A stretch of DNA of 30,433 nucleotides, taken from the NCBI GenBank assembly GCA_004380135.1, contig QXCR01000247.1, positions 1 to 30,433 on the forward strand, in the 5' to 3' direction. A program made the position numbers and the translations under genes. This stretch comes from Stemphylium vesicarium. Taxonomy: Eukaryota; Ascomycota; Dothideomycetes; Pleosporales; Pleosporaceae. This document shows, one piece after another, positions 10,722 through 21,651 of this stretch; the stretch's first letter is position 1; every line of letters starts with the position of its first letter. The notes beneath the pieces were generated by a model, which searched no databases, was not told the origin of the DNA, and worked only from the letters and a program-made list of their open reading frames with translations.

Positions 10722-11264
10722 TCATATTACCCCCAGCACCAGTCCAATAAGCTCGCTGAATGCTTCTCTCCCAATCATGCTCTTGTCCAGTCCCATGCCA
10801 AGCACGACCATCCTCGTCTCCCTCTCGTCGCGTTGCTTGATGGCGCTGGCCATTTGCGTTGCCAGTGTCTGACCAAGCGTGTCGAGTTCTGCTACAGTGC
10901 CGCCCAGTATAGTCGTAGCCGTCAGTTGGTGCATGGGCAAGAGGTCGGAATTGGGATCTTCTTCGTCGCGTTCGAGGCAGGCATTGGACGTCATTGAGGC
11001 GTCTGTCGCAGCGATATCGAGGGGAACATGAACCTGCAGAAGTGTTAGCCCGCCTCAAATTGACCCGGTGCATTCGAAAATGTGCCGCCATACCCAGTGC
11101 GCCAAACGCCCGTTCTGCGTGACAGTGATGACAATCTTATCCGCAAAGTTGACTGCCGTTGCCGTCGTTTCTAGGCCCTTGATGGCCGAAGTGGCTGTAC
11201 TCTTGCGTGCTGGATATGGCGCCGGTGTAACGACGTAGTCTGCCGAAGTGGTTGCTGCCGCCAT
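10722..11264 (-). CDS. Proteasome assembly chaperone 3 homologue (PAC3/Poc3 type)
   Basis: Two exons, 11264-11094 and 11033-10722, joined across a 60-bp GT-AG intron, encode 160 residues. I chose the ATG at 11264 (MAAATTSADYVV) because the protein then has the size of the family, and the frame upstream overlaps the divergent helicase gene. The pattern fits PAC3/PSMG3: a strand ending ADKIVITVTQNGRLAHWV, a long middle with TATTILGG, and a C-terminal VVLGMGLDKSMIGREAF followed by a helix. In human and yeast, PAC3 pairs with PAC4 (Poc3/Irc25 with Poc4) to guide alpha-ring formation of the 20S proteasome, then leaves. Sequence conservation in the family is weak, so the assignment rests on the C-terminal part and size. 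Confidence 0.75.
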
Positions 11265-11414
11265 GGTCGTTGCGAAATGAGCTGCGGTGGGGGGGAATGC
11301 TGAGGGCACGAAGCTCGCCGCGGGAGTGATGCGGAGAGTTCGCGCTAGCATGCAATCCCCGCCAAAATTATTTTGGCGCGCATGCGAGCAGACTTCGACG
11401 CCATCACCGCCAGC
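11265..11414. promoter_or_regulatory. Very short shared promoter between PAC3 and DHR1
   Basis: The two genes are divergent with only 117 to 150 bases between their start codons (depending on whether the helicase begins at 11382 or 11415). The spacer contains GCCAAAATTATTTTGGC at 11361-11377, a near-perfect palindrome that could bind a dimeric factor. All promoter elements of both genes, plus both leaders, must fit here or overlap the coding sequences. Confidence 0.6.
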
Positions 11415-14400
11415 ATGCCCAAGTTCGTGCCACGACAGCGAAAACACAAGGTTCTTGCCCGGCGCAAGAACGCGACCGGTGACAGCCATGGCGCCGACGA
11501 TGCCAACGCCGCTGAGATCCTGCCCGTCGAGCAGCAGGAGCGCAATGCGAAGAAGGCGGCACTGAAGGAAGAGCTCACCAAGGAGTCGCAAAGCAAAATG
11601 TCTGGAAAAAAAAAGAAGCGCCTCGACAAGTACATTGTACGTCATCAGAATGTGTGGGCTGGCTCAAAATACTAGCAGGACTGACCATCGCAGGACACAA
11701 AACTCAAGAAAGAGGAAAACCTCGAGCTGCTGAAAAAGCTTGCTTCCCAGAAGGTCGACACCAGTTTGTTCCAGAGCTCCAAGAAGCTCGGCCGAGGAGC
11801 GGATACCAAGAGGGAAGCGTTGAAGCGGGCGCTGGCTGAAAGCAGGGCCGGGATAGATGTGGACAAGAACGAGGGACTGTTACTGGAGGAGCACCAAGTC
11901 AGGGAGTTTGGAGACGACAGCTCGGACGACCAAGTGCCGATAACAACATCTGCTTCAAGATTCGCCCCGAAATCCCATGCATGGCAAGCTCTCTCCAAAC
12001 CAGCATCACATAGCAACGACATCTCGCGAGAACGCGCACCATCGCCTTCACCATCCGAACCAGATACCGATGCGCTGCAATCCACTTCGCATGTCCCCAA
12101 TGCACCGCAGCAAACGAACGGACTGTTTGGAAGTGGGCTGAAGAGGCCTTTAGAGGTTGATGAATCCGGAAAACCCGTCATACAAGTGCGCAAACGCCGG
12201 AAGGCTCAGAGCACGAAGCCTGTCGTGGTTGAGGAGGAAATAGAATGGGAGGGCTTCAGTTCGGGCGAAGACAAGGCAGAGGATTCTGACACCTCTAGCG
12301 CAGAGTCCGAAGATGCTGTTTCTGATTCCGAAAAAGGCGCTTCGTCAGGCTCGGGCTCGGGCTCAGAAGAATCAGAAGGAGACTCAGAGGAAGAGAGCGA
12401 CGAGGAGAGCGACGATAGCGACACGAGCCCGGACGAGGACAGCAAGCTTGCCAAGAAGGAGAGGACGTCAGCTTTCAAGGCTTGGGCGACACAGCAAAGA
12501 AACGAGCAAGTTGGCTTCACTCCGACTAACCAGCTGTCATTCGCACCAACGCCGGCAAACTTCAAGCCTCGAGCACCCGAACATGATCCCCTGCCCCCAG
12601 AACTCGAGACCAAAACCGCCACCGACGCTACACGAAAGGCTTTCAGTGTAAACGTCGACCGATCACCCGAAGTACAAGAGACCCGAATGCAACTCCCTAT
12701 TGTAGCCGAAGAACAGAAGATTATGGAGGCGATACACAACAACGACGTCGTTGTGGTCTGGGGCGCCACTGGTAGTGGTAAAACCACCCAAGTGCCCCAA
12801 TTTCTCCTGGAATCGGGCTATGGAGCAGCAGATGGGCCGACACCTGGCATGATTGGAGTCACCCAGCCGCGCCGAGTAGCTGCTGTCAGTATGGCAAACC
12901 GCGTTGGGGATGAGCTTGGTGACCAAGGCTCAAAAGTGGCGTACCAGATCCGTTTCGACACCACGACAAGTGCCAAGACTGCCATCAAATTCATGACCGA
13001 TGGTGTCTTGCTACGAGAGATTACGCAGGACTTCGTCCTGACAAAGTACTCCGCAATTGTCATTGATGAGGCTCATGAGCGTAGCGTGAACACCGATATT
13101 CTGATCGGCATGCTCAGCAGAATCGTCGATCTTCGGGCTCAGATGGTGAAGGAAGACCCAAAAAACAAGCCGCTCAAGCTGATCATCATGTCGGCCACTT
13201 TGCGTATCTCGGACTTTACGGAAAACAAGCGCTTGTTCAGAAGCGAACCCCCGCCACTCATCAAGGCAGAAGGCCGACAGTATACGGTCGTCAACCACTT
13301 CGCGCGTCGCACTCAACGAGATTACGTCGAAGAGATGTACCGGAAGATTTGCAGGGGCCATAAAAAGCTACCCAAGGGCGGTATGCTTGTCTTCCTTACC
13401 GGCCAGAATGAGATTTCACAGCTGGCAAAGCAACTGAAACAAGCCTTCCCCTCTACTCAAGGGAAAGAGGTGAAGGCCGGCAAGGTTGTCGTTTCTCCTG
13501 CAGAAACGCCATTAGAAGTCGAAGACATCGAGTTGGGTGCACCGACCAAGACCATGGATTACGAAGATGATGATGGTTCAGATTCTGAAGGCTCTATGAT
13601 AATGGGCCTTGATGACGAGGACGACAAAGAGTTCGAGATTGAGGACGAGAAGCCAGAAGAGACAGTCATGAACGTCCATGTTCTGCCTCTTTACTCTCAG
13701 TTACCGACCAATCAACAGTTGCGCGTGTTTGAACAACCCCCGGATGGCTCTCGCCTTATTGTCCTTGCTACGAACGTGGCAGAAACCAGTTTGACAATAC
13801 CCGGCATCCGTTATGTTTTCGACTGCGGAAGAGCTAAGCAAAAGAAGTATGATCGCGTTACAGGCGTACAGAGCTTCGAGGTTGGCTGGATCAGCAAAGC
13901 TAGTGCGAACCAGCGCTCTGGTCGTGCTGGCCGCACTGGGCCTGGTCATTGCTATCGCTTATATTCGTCTGCGGTGTTCGAACGCGACTTTGAGGAATAT
14001 GCTGCCCCGGAAATATCGAGGACACCGCTGGAGGGTGTGGTATTGCAGTTGAAGAGTATGGGCGCTCCGGTTGTGAACTTTCCTTTCCCGACACCACCTG
14101 AGCGGGAAAGTCTGCAGAAGGCCGAGAATCTGCTTTCGTACCTGGGTGCATTATCAGTGGATGGCAAGGTTACCAAGCTCGGTCATGAACTCTCTTTGTA
14201 CCCTCTCAACCCACGGTTCGCTCGTATGGTGGCAATGGGCGTTGCGCAGAACCTCGTCGCCGAGACCATTGCGTTGGTAGCCGCCCTGTCAGTACCGGAA
14301 CTCATTGTGCCAGAGAATAAGCTTGGGTTGCGGGAGCCGACCAGGGACCCTGATGCCGTTCGCACTGAACAAGACAATATCGAAGCCGAGGAACGGTCGC

Positions 14401-15212
14401 GGCTACGGAAAGCTTACAACGCCGCGCAAGCGAAGATGAGCATCAACGCAAAGCAGAGCGATTGCATCAAGCTCAGCAATGCCATCTGTGCCTACGCATA
14501 TGAGCCCGATTCTCACGGGTTCTGCGAAGACATGTTCCTCAACGCAAAAGCAATGAACGAGGCCAGCCAACTTCGCCATCAACTCACCAACATCGTTCGG
14601 GCACACCGGCCAACTGCAATTGGAGAATATCAAGCAAAGCTGCCAGCCCCATCTGAGCGAAATATCAATGTACTCACACAGATCTGCGCAGCTGGTTTTA
14701 TTGATCAGATCGCTATGCGCGCTGACCTGGCTCCCATACCACCTGAGCTTCCCAGGAAACCGAAGACAGCCATCGACGTCCCTTATGTGACACTGTTTTC
14801 ATCTCAAACAGAACGCTCAGACGACCCGCACTCGAAGTATGTCTTCCTGCATCCTTCATCCATATTAGCACGGACACCACCAGCAAAGATGCCCGGATAC
14901 ATCATTTACTCGCACCTGCAACGCGCTGCAACACGCGAAGTCAACAGTAGCAGAACGCCCAAGACGAGATTGCATCCTTTGACACCGGTTACGAGACCTC
15001 AAATCATCAACATCACGCTCAACACACCATTGTTGCAAGCGAGCAAGCCCAAGGGCAAGATTGTGGAATTATCGAATAACAAGCGTGAGTGCGAAGTTGA
15101 AATGAGCCTCATGGGTGAAAAGGGAACCCAAGGATGGGGTCTAGGTATCAGAAAAGTAATACAGAGGAAGGAGAGCGATGGACGCTATGTTGTCGAACGC
15201 ATCATTGGCTGA
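11415..15212 (+). CDS. ECM16: DEAH-box RNA helicase of the small-subunit processome (Dhr1/DHX37)
   Basis: Two exons, 11415-11636 and 11694-15212 (57-bp intron), encode 1246 residues. I chose the ATG at 11415, giving MPKFVPRQRKHKVLAR, the usual start in filamentous fungi; an in-frame ATG at 11382 would add 11 residues. An acidic Ser/Glu/Asp-rich tract covers about residues 250-310. The helicase core follows: GATGSGKT (residues 431-438), TQPRRVAA, DEAH (532-535), SAT, FLTGQ, VAETSLTIPGIRYVFDCG and QRSGRAGRTGPG. Then come the HA2 and OB-fold regions (LGALSVDGKVTKLGHELS onward). An acidic insertion of about 40 residues sits between FLTGQ and the next conserved block, as in Dhr1. The yeast protein releases U3 snoRNA from pre-rRNA in the nucleolus. 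The gene looks complete. Confidence 0.95.
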
Positions 15213-15348
15213 GCAGTCTGTCGAATAGAATTTGTATATCGTAGCGAAGGCACAGCAATATATTCTTGAGATACCCATGGTCTGACCGGTAGAGCGTCTG
15301 TCCACTTGTTCACCCCATTGTTCCTACTGACTACAGTTCCTAGTGCAT
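15213..15348. terminator. Short convergent 3' region of ECM16 and the sugar transporter
   Basis: Only 136 bases separate the two stop codons. AATAGAATTTGTATATCG and AATATATTCTTGA just after the helicase stop are A/T-rich and could serve in 3' end formation. The convergent transcripts very likely overlap in their 3' UTRs. Confidence 0.4.
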
Positions 15349-17038
15349 CTAACCCCTCGCTACACTGGTCTCGGCAGCGACGTGTTCGTCCTTGAACACA
15401 ATAATTTCCTTTTCTTTCTCCACACTCTCTCTCGTCTTGGCCTCCTCATCTCTCACTGCAATACCCACACACTTGTACTTTCCAAACTGCCTGGCACCCA
15501 GCCTGGCCTCGAACATTTCATCAATCTCCTCAAGCGTCCTATTCTTGACCTCAGGCAGGAAAAGAAAGACCCACGTAGCGGCGATGGCGCACGACGGAGC
15601 CCAGATGAAGCCATAGCGCGGACCCCAGTCCATAGCTTGCGGGTTGATAAAGTAAGGCGCCGTAAAGGTTGTAAGCCACGCGCCGACAAACCCGACACTA
15701 GCGGCGAGACCAAAGGTATGGGAACGGAGACGTTGGGTAGGCAGTTCGCCGCCGGAAAGCCAGGCGTAGGTTGAGATCATGCCGTTGTAGCTGAACATGT
15801 ATATAGCTGTAAGGCCCACCGTGACCTTGCCTGTTGACTTTGCGTTCGGAGCATGGTGGTATACGACGGCAATGATGAGCTGCAGGGTGCCGCATACGAG
15901 TAGTCCGGTCATGAGGAGGACTCGACGGTTGCCGTAGCGGACGACGATGAGCGAGTTTGCGATGAAGGCGACGATGCTGATTGCAGAGAGCACATTTGAC
16001 ATTGCGAAGGGGTCGGCGACTTTGGCCATTTGGAGGAAGTATGCTTTGTATGCTGAGGACTGTTAGTGCAGAAACTTTCAAATGACCTTTGTTGCTATAT
16101 CTTACCAATGATGAACATGGAGCCTGATGCTGCTTGGAGGAGGACGGCAGAAAGTGCAAGGAAAGTACGACGGCGGTCGACAGGGTTCCGGAACATGTCT
16201 AGCCATCCTATACCCGAGCTGGAATCTCTCTCCTTCTCAATCGCTGCTAGAATGGCGGAAGCCTCTGCCCGGGAATCATGGCGCTCTGGACGTAGCCACT
16301 CGAGTGCTTTGACACCCTCCTCGAAGCGACCTTGTAGGATAAGCCAGCGCGGACTTTCTGGAACAAACCAGATACTGCAGATGATGATGAGTGGGAAGAC
16401 GTATATAAGCCCTAGAGGAATCAGATAGGCAGACTTGTCAGGTCTCTTTGCAGTAGCCCAGTCGACAATGGTACCAACCAAGGTTCCGAATGAAACGAAG
16501 AAGTTGAAACCTGTGAGAAATATGCCGCGCAGTTCAGCTGTACTGCTTTCTTGAAGATACAGTTGTGAGAAGGTCATAAAGTAGCCGTTGGCTAACCCGA
16601 TAATCAAACGTCCGGTGTAGAGGGCTCCAATATTCTCAGTGGCCATCATCAAGATGTTGGCGACGAAGCAAGTAATGCATGCTGCAGCCAGACACATACG
16701 ACGTCCGAAGCGAGTAGAGGGGACGCCCGCGGTAGCAGAGCTAACGAATGCTCCCAGCGTCATGAGGGAAGAGATGAGTTGCTGTCTCTCGGTTTCGATA
16801 TTCCATCCTATAGGAGTCTTGTCTGTTCGGTAGCCAAAGACCTACACTGATGGTTAATCCTACGGCATGAAGCAAGAGACCTCGAGCAACGTCGTACTTG
16901 CAGAAACCCCACCATGGCCTGTAACCCTCCAATCATACCAAAGTCGAATCCATACTGGAACGGGCTCAGGATGACAATGCCGCAGGCGATGAACAAGCGC
17001 GAATGGTCAAGCCATGTGTATCCATGGTTATCGGACAT
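15349..17038 (-). CDS. MFS sugar transporter (sugar porter family)
   Basis: Three exons, 17038-16898, 16841-16106 and 16052-15349, joined at GT-AG introns of 56 and 53 bp, encode 526 residues. The start MSDNHGYTWLDHSRL leads into the first helix, ending GFDFGMIGGLQAMVGFLQ, which after splicing runs into VFGYRTDKTPIGWNIETER. Family marks are TRFGRRMCLAA between helices 2 and 3, GRLIIGLANGY, VPESPRWLILQGR at the end of helix 6, and PEVKNRTLEEIDEMFEARL after helix 12 (consensus PETKGRSLEEIDE). Twelve membrane segments fit the length. The family imports hexoses, maltose or other sugars by proton symport; the exact substrate is unknown, and the PIGWNIETERQQLI stretch resembles the alpha-glucoside/hexose permease branch. 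All joins keep frame. Confidence 0.9.
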
Positions 17039-17575
17039 GGTGATGACTGTGAATGGAATAGAATGAGACCAGATGCTGACCCTGAGCTGCGAAGTTTGTC
17101 GCAATGCATGGTTGCCTTATACACCGAAGATCCTTTTCCCGGAGTAGGTTGAATGCACAGCGATTTACCCATCTGCCGAAGTGGTATTGCCAAGTGCGCT
17201 GTGCAGGCAACCTGAGTTGTAATGACCCCACAAGTCAGATGCTATCCACCCGACTATAGCCAATGGCGGAAAGTACTTGGTGACGCATCCCATCTAGATG
17301 TGGGGAAGACTAGGTGTAGGAGAGTGGTCAGGGTGTCTGGTTCACAATCTGTGTGACATGCGGTTTGATTACCGGGGGAGATGTCATATCAAATCTAGAT
17401 TTCTGCATCCCGAAAGGAGGCTGGAAAGATTCAACCGTGTTCTGCAGCCAAAGAGCGTCATGGTGGTGAAGCAAGTCGAGATGGGCTGGAGACGTATGGG
17501 GGTGGTGATTCCAACGCTAGCCGCACCGCAACCGCCTACCTAGGCACACCCCACCATGCGCTCTCCTCTTTGGCC
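17039..17575. promoter_or_regulatory. Divergent promoter of the sugar transporter and MTQ1-type gene
   Basis: A 537-bp spacer between two genes reading away from each other. I see no coding similarity. The right end contains an upstream ATG at 17556 that belongs to a short overlapping open frame (listed separately). Confidence 0.5.
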
Positions 17576-17591
17576 ATGCCGCGCATACTGA
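17556..17591 (+). promoter_or_regulatory. Upstream open frame overlapping the MTQ1 start
   Basis: ATG at 17556 sits in the context CCACCATGC, with A at -3, close to the fungal optimum. It opens an 11-codon frame (MRSPLWPCRAY) that ends at TGA 17589-17591, 13 bases past the main ATG at 17576, in another frame. Ribosomes would have to skip it by leaky scanning, or transcription would have to begin downstream of it. Confidence 0.55.
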
Positions 17592-18930
17592 CTGCCCTCA
17601 TCCGCAAGGCGCGTGCGATAGACCCTTTTCTCCCCGCTCTGCTTGCTCCGTGCCGCGACCTGCAGACGGCCCAGAACGAGTTGCGATGGCTGCGCGAGCA
17701 TGTCGAGGGTGTCGCCAAAGCGCGACGCGCCCGGGGAGACGTGCTGGCAAAGGGGGCCATGCTGCGCCAATTGGTCAGTAATAGAGCACAAGGAAAGCCA
17801 CTGCAATATTTGCTGGGCACCGAGTATTTTGGCGAGTTGGAGTTGCGGTGCAGGCCCGGCGTGCTGATCCCAAGGTATGCGACCTCCATATAGAGTCTCC
17901 ACGTCCTCACCTCACACCACCTCCCAGAGCCGACACAGCGGCTTCAGTCATACATCTCGTCAGCCTCCTTCGAAAGGCGCATAAGCTCCCGCCCGAATTG
18001 CGCATCCTCGATCTCTGCACTGGCACCGGCTGCATCTCTCTCCTCTTCCAGCACGAGCTACTATCTGCACGCGACGATGTAGATGTACGCATACTCGGTG
18101 TCGACGTGTCAGCCAAGGCCCTGAAGCTGGCTGCTCGCAACTTCCAGAGGCTATCCAAGAACAAACAGCTCAAGATCAAGGGCCAAACGCGCTTCATACA
18201 AGCCGACGTACTCATCAATCCCTTCACAGACCGATTCGGGACGATACCCCCACTGAAGACGGCCCTCAACTACGCCGACCAACCACAATTCTGGGACATA
18301 ATCATCTCGAACCCGCCCTACATATCTCCATCTGCTTTCTGGAAGACCACAACACGCTCAGTGCGCGCTTTCGAACCCAAGCTCGCTCTCGTCCCACCGC
18401 CTACGCTCAAGCAGACCGACGATCCACAGGGCGATCTTTTCTATCCGCGTCTGCTTGAGATTGCGCGGGATGTCGAGGCAAAGGTTGTCTTGTTGGAGGT
18501 TGCCGATATTGAGCAAGCGCTGCGTATTGCCCACAGTGCCCGGCAATTAGACATTTTTGACGGCATTGAGATTTGGAGGGAACAGCCTAACACTTCTACG
18601 ATCCCAGTAGTAGAAGATGACTTTGCGGTTGTTGGAGAGGGCAATGCCCGTTCCGTCCTTTGCTGGCGAGGGCCTGGTACGTCTTGGCTTGGTCGAACCG
18701 CCACTGCCACTTCGACAGCCAAAGATGCAGACCGTCTGTTTCGGAGCCATTGCGCCACCTTGACCGACGTTCAGAACCTCGCATCACCAAAAATGCTTGC
18801 TTTGGAACCTCAGTTTGACACTCGCCTTTTCCGTGAGAACGGCAATTATCGACCTTTACGTCAAACCGCATTGAATCACACAGATGATCAGCATGAAGAC
18901 GCTGAAACGAACGCTGGAGAGAAAAAATAG
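17576..18930 (+). CDS. MTQ1: HemK/PrmC-type release-factor glutamine methyltransferase (Mtq1-like)
   Basis: Two exons, 17576-17874 and 17928-18930 (53-bp intron), encode 433 residues. The start is the ATG of MPRILTALIRKARAIDP; the preceding in-frame codon candidate is a TTG. The N-terminal helical domain has the family block QGKPLQYLLGTEYFGELEL; the intron splits VLIPRADTAA, the counterpart of the bacterial IPRP-D/E-T motif. The S-adenosylmethionine site is LDLCTGTGCISLL (about residue 128), and the catalytic NPPY lies in IIISNPPYISPS (about residue 230), which binds the target glutamine. Mtq1 methylates the GGQ glutamine of the mitochondrial release factor; the basic N-terminus is compatible with import. 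A C-terminal extension of about 100 residues (from GPGTSWLGR) is longer than in bacteria. Mtq2-type enzymes of eRF1 are shorter, so Mtq1 is preferred. Confidence 0.87.
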
Positions 18931-19202
18931 TATTCCAAATAAGAATGCTAGAAGCAGCCATCATCAGTGCTGAAGGCAGTACCCGACAGACACAATGTCA
19001 ACGTCCATAACGGAGTATCAGAGATGAAACAGGAAAAAGAAAAATATGGTAACAACAAGACTTCTGTGCCTGTACATCATTCATACGCTAGAATCCACTC
19101 AGTCACAAGGCTTAACAACAGCAAAAAAACAGGTTGACAAGCGAGAAACTGGCAATAGGAACCATGGAAAGAAATCAGATGCTACAACGCTAGCCGGGTC
19201 GC

Positions 19203-20210
19203 TCAGTCTTCAGCAAAGTCGCCACCTGCAGAATCCTGCCCTGGATTTGCCTGCTCGTAATTGAAATGCTTTATGAAGCGATAGTATAGCGAAGCAAGTA
19301 GAGCCCCGAGAAATGGTCCGATCCAATATATCCAGTGATACTCGACAAACGACGTGGAAGCGACAGCCGGTCCAAAGCTGCGCGCTGGGTTGAGGGAGCC
19401 GCCAGTGAAATATACACCTGTGTATTGTCAGCTGTCATTCAACTTCTAACAAGAATGATTACGTACCGCCCATCATGGCTACGAAGAGGGCTAGCCCGAT
19501 CCCGATCGGAGCCATGAACGTGCTCTTGCTCTTCTCCGCAGCCAGCATGAGTACGACAAAGACCAGCTCTGCCGTCATGAACATCTCGATGAATACGCCC
19601 TGGGCAATGCTGGTACCACCGGAAAGCGTCGTGTTGACGACGCCAACGTCGCCGGGGAACATGCATTCGACAAGCCCGGCTGCAACCATGCACGCGAGCA
19701 GCTGCGCCGGGACAAGGAACAAGGACCTGATAAAAGGCAGTTGACCAGCAACGACCATGCCAAGCGTGACCTGGAGGAACATGTTAGCTAGTGCTCAAGT
19801 GCAAGGTAAGAATGCAAAAGCAAACATACGGCAGGGTTGAACAGGCCGCCACTGATGCGGAAAAAGGCCCACACGTTGACCAGTAGACTGAAGCCATATA
19901 CTAAAGCTGTAAAGATGTTCTGCTGACTGCTAGTCCCACCGTTCAGCAGCGACCTCTCACTCGCTTGGTTTGTGATCATGAGCTGTCCCGAAAAGGCAAA
20001 GAAGAGGAACATGAAAGTGCCAACAAACTCTCCAGAAGCGGCAACTACATGGCCCTCTAGCCTATTGGGTCGCTCTTTGGCTACGGGAGCAGGCACATCA
20101 TAATCGGATTCGTTAAGCGGAAGGGGGCTTTGGTTGCCATTCTGGCTTTGACGGCTCCGTGAGCGTCGCGGTGGAGGCTTTGGTTCGCGATAAGTCGGAA
20201 GGCGTGGCAT
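19203..20210 (-). CDS. Aquaporin (major intrinsic protein) with unusual pore residues
   Basis: Three exons, 20210-19830, 19770-19467 and 19417-19203, joined at GT-AG introns of 59 and 49 bp, encode 299 residues. A basic, Pro/Ser-rich cytosolic N-terminus of about 60 residues precedes six membrane segments. The two half-helix signatures are complete only after splicing: SGGLFNPAVTLGM (intron within the motif, after NPA) and FTGGSLNPARSFGPAV. Aligning with human AQP1 by eye, the selectivity-filter positions read Tyr, Met and Gly, with the conserved Arg, in place of Phe, His and Cys. Loss of the His argues against a strictly water-specific pore; a small-solute channel is possible. It lacks the long tails and the D-residue motif of glycerol facilitators. 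It converges with MTQ1 from the left, 272 bases between stops. Confidence 0.9.
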
Positions 20211-20832
20211 GGTAAGTGGGGGAAGGATTTGAATTAATAGGGAGGACTTGGTGTAGATTGAAGCGGAAGACGGTAGATGGGGGACGGTAATAAAGAAGTC
20301 ATGAGAATTTGACACAGCGTGGCTGGGGCGAATCGAGTGGGAATTGCCCGGAAGCCATAAAATCAACGCCCACCGATGGGCCGTGACAGGCAGTCAACTA
20401 GTCTTGGTACCCGCGTGCGGACCAAATAAGATACACGATAGGTATGACGACTGTGACGATGAGATGCGCGTCAAGGGTCCACGGCTAATGCACGCCACCA
20501 AGTGGTAGCGTCCGCGGAGGCTTCCAGAGAGGACTTTGTGGGAGAACGAGTGTCAACATGGGCAGTTGAAAATGGGCATAGGTTTATAGCTTCTACTTGT
20601 TATGATGAGGCAGTGGGAACTATGGCAAGCAAAATGGCTCCGGCCGTTGGTAGCTGACAGTTGAGACCGCCTGACGTTGGTGGCTGGTTCGGGCTGACAA
20701 TCTGTGGTAGAGCTGGTGGGGACATGATTGTTTGGCCGCGCGGATACAGGCCGGCCGTATAGGATGCACAGGACATGCCAGTTTGTTTTGGAGGGCACGC
20801 GGGAGCTGTTTATCGAACACGAGCCTCAATGA
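20211..20832. other. Spacer between CAX4 end and aquaporin start
   Basis: Holds the aquaporin promoter and the CAX4 3' UTR. Open frames at 20553-20798 and 20620-20829 (-) show no family similarity. Nothing else seen. Confidence 0.45.
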
Positions 20833-21651
20833 TCACCTAGTCTTTTTGCCTTGAACCTGGAAGACCTGCCGCTTTCTCCTGTCTTCCCATCGCGCCCAAC
20901 CCGAGTCGACCAAGTCCTCTTGTACGACAAGGTCCCTTACACGCAGACTTCTCAGCGGCCACGTCTCAAGCGCCCAAGCCAGCCAGCCAGCTTTCCGCAG
21001 GTATGTGGTAAATGCGAACCACGCTAGAGCGAAGGCGGCTCCCGCAGCACAGCCGACCAAGACCTGGTTTGGGGTGTGATAGCTCAAGTAAATACGGCTA
21101 GCAGCTACAGCCCCGGCGCAAACCAATGCGAGGAGCGAGAGGAGGACACGGCCGCCAAAGGAGAAAGGCGTGTGGGTGTCGGTCGGGTGGGGGACGTGGC
21201 GGAAGAGAAGAAAGAGGGCGAGGGTGACGGAGAAGAAGGAAACAAACTGGGCATGCGATGAGGGCATTCCGTAGCCCTTGCCATGCATTTCTGCGGGCGA
21301 GCTGGTCAGCACATGGTGTCTAGAAGCATGAGGTGGATTGCTCTGCGTGCTCGTACCCCGCGGCCGCTCTTGTTTGATATATCTCTTCAGCACCCAATTG
21401 AGGGCTTCGCACGCCATCTGGCCGGCGAACATGAGGAAAATCTCGATCTCGCGGTTGGACCATATCAGCGTCGCGTAGACGACGCATAGCCCCTGGGGGA
21501 CGAGGGCAAGCCAGGCACACACGTACGAGACGCGGTCGGCAGGGTTCTACGCACACGGCATTAGCAGCGTGCCGGACAGCTCTCTGGTACTACCGACATA
21601 ATGGACATGGGTAAGAGAAAGCGAGGCGAGCGGCGGCGGCGGCGCCTCCAT
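20833..21651 (-). CDS. CAX4: Dolichyl-diphosphate phosphatase (Cax4/Cwh8/DOLPP1)
   Basis: Three exons, 21651-21598, 21546-21357 and 21290-20833, encode 233 residues. The first exon gives MEAPPPPLASLSLTHVHY; after a 51-bp intron comes NPADRVSYVCAWLALVPQG. The second intron (66 bp) restores KRYIKQERPREMHGKGYGMPSSHAQF, the contiguous form found in the family. The lipid-phosphatase motifs are K-x6-RP (KRYIKQERP), PSSH and SRIYLSYHTPNQV. The enzyme dephosphorylates dolichyl diphosphate on the luminal side of the ER, recycling the lipid carrier for N-glycosylation. Four or so membrane segments are visible. The 66-bp intron has no stop and keeps frame, so retention would insert 22 residues between motifs 1 and 2. 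The first donor (GTCGGT) is weak but required by the frame. Confidence 0.93.

Noticed and set aside
12206..12787. 193-codon Ser-rich minus-strand frame
   Set aside because: Antisense shadow of the acidic Ser/Glu tract of ECM16.
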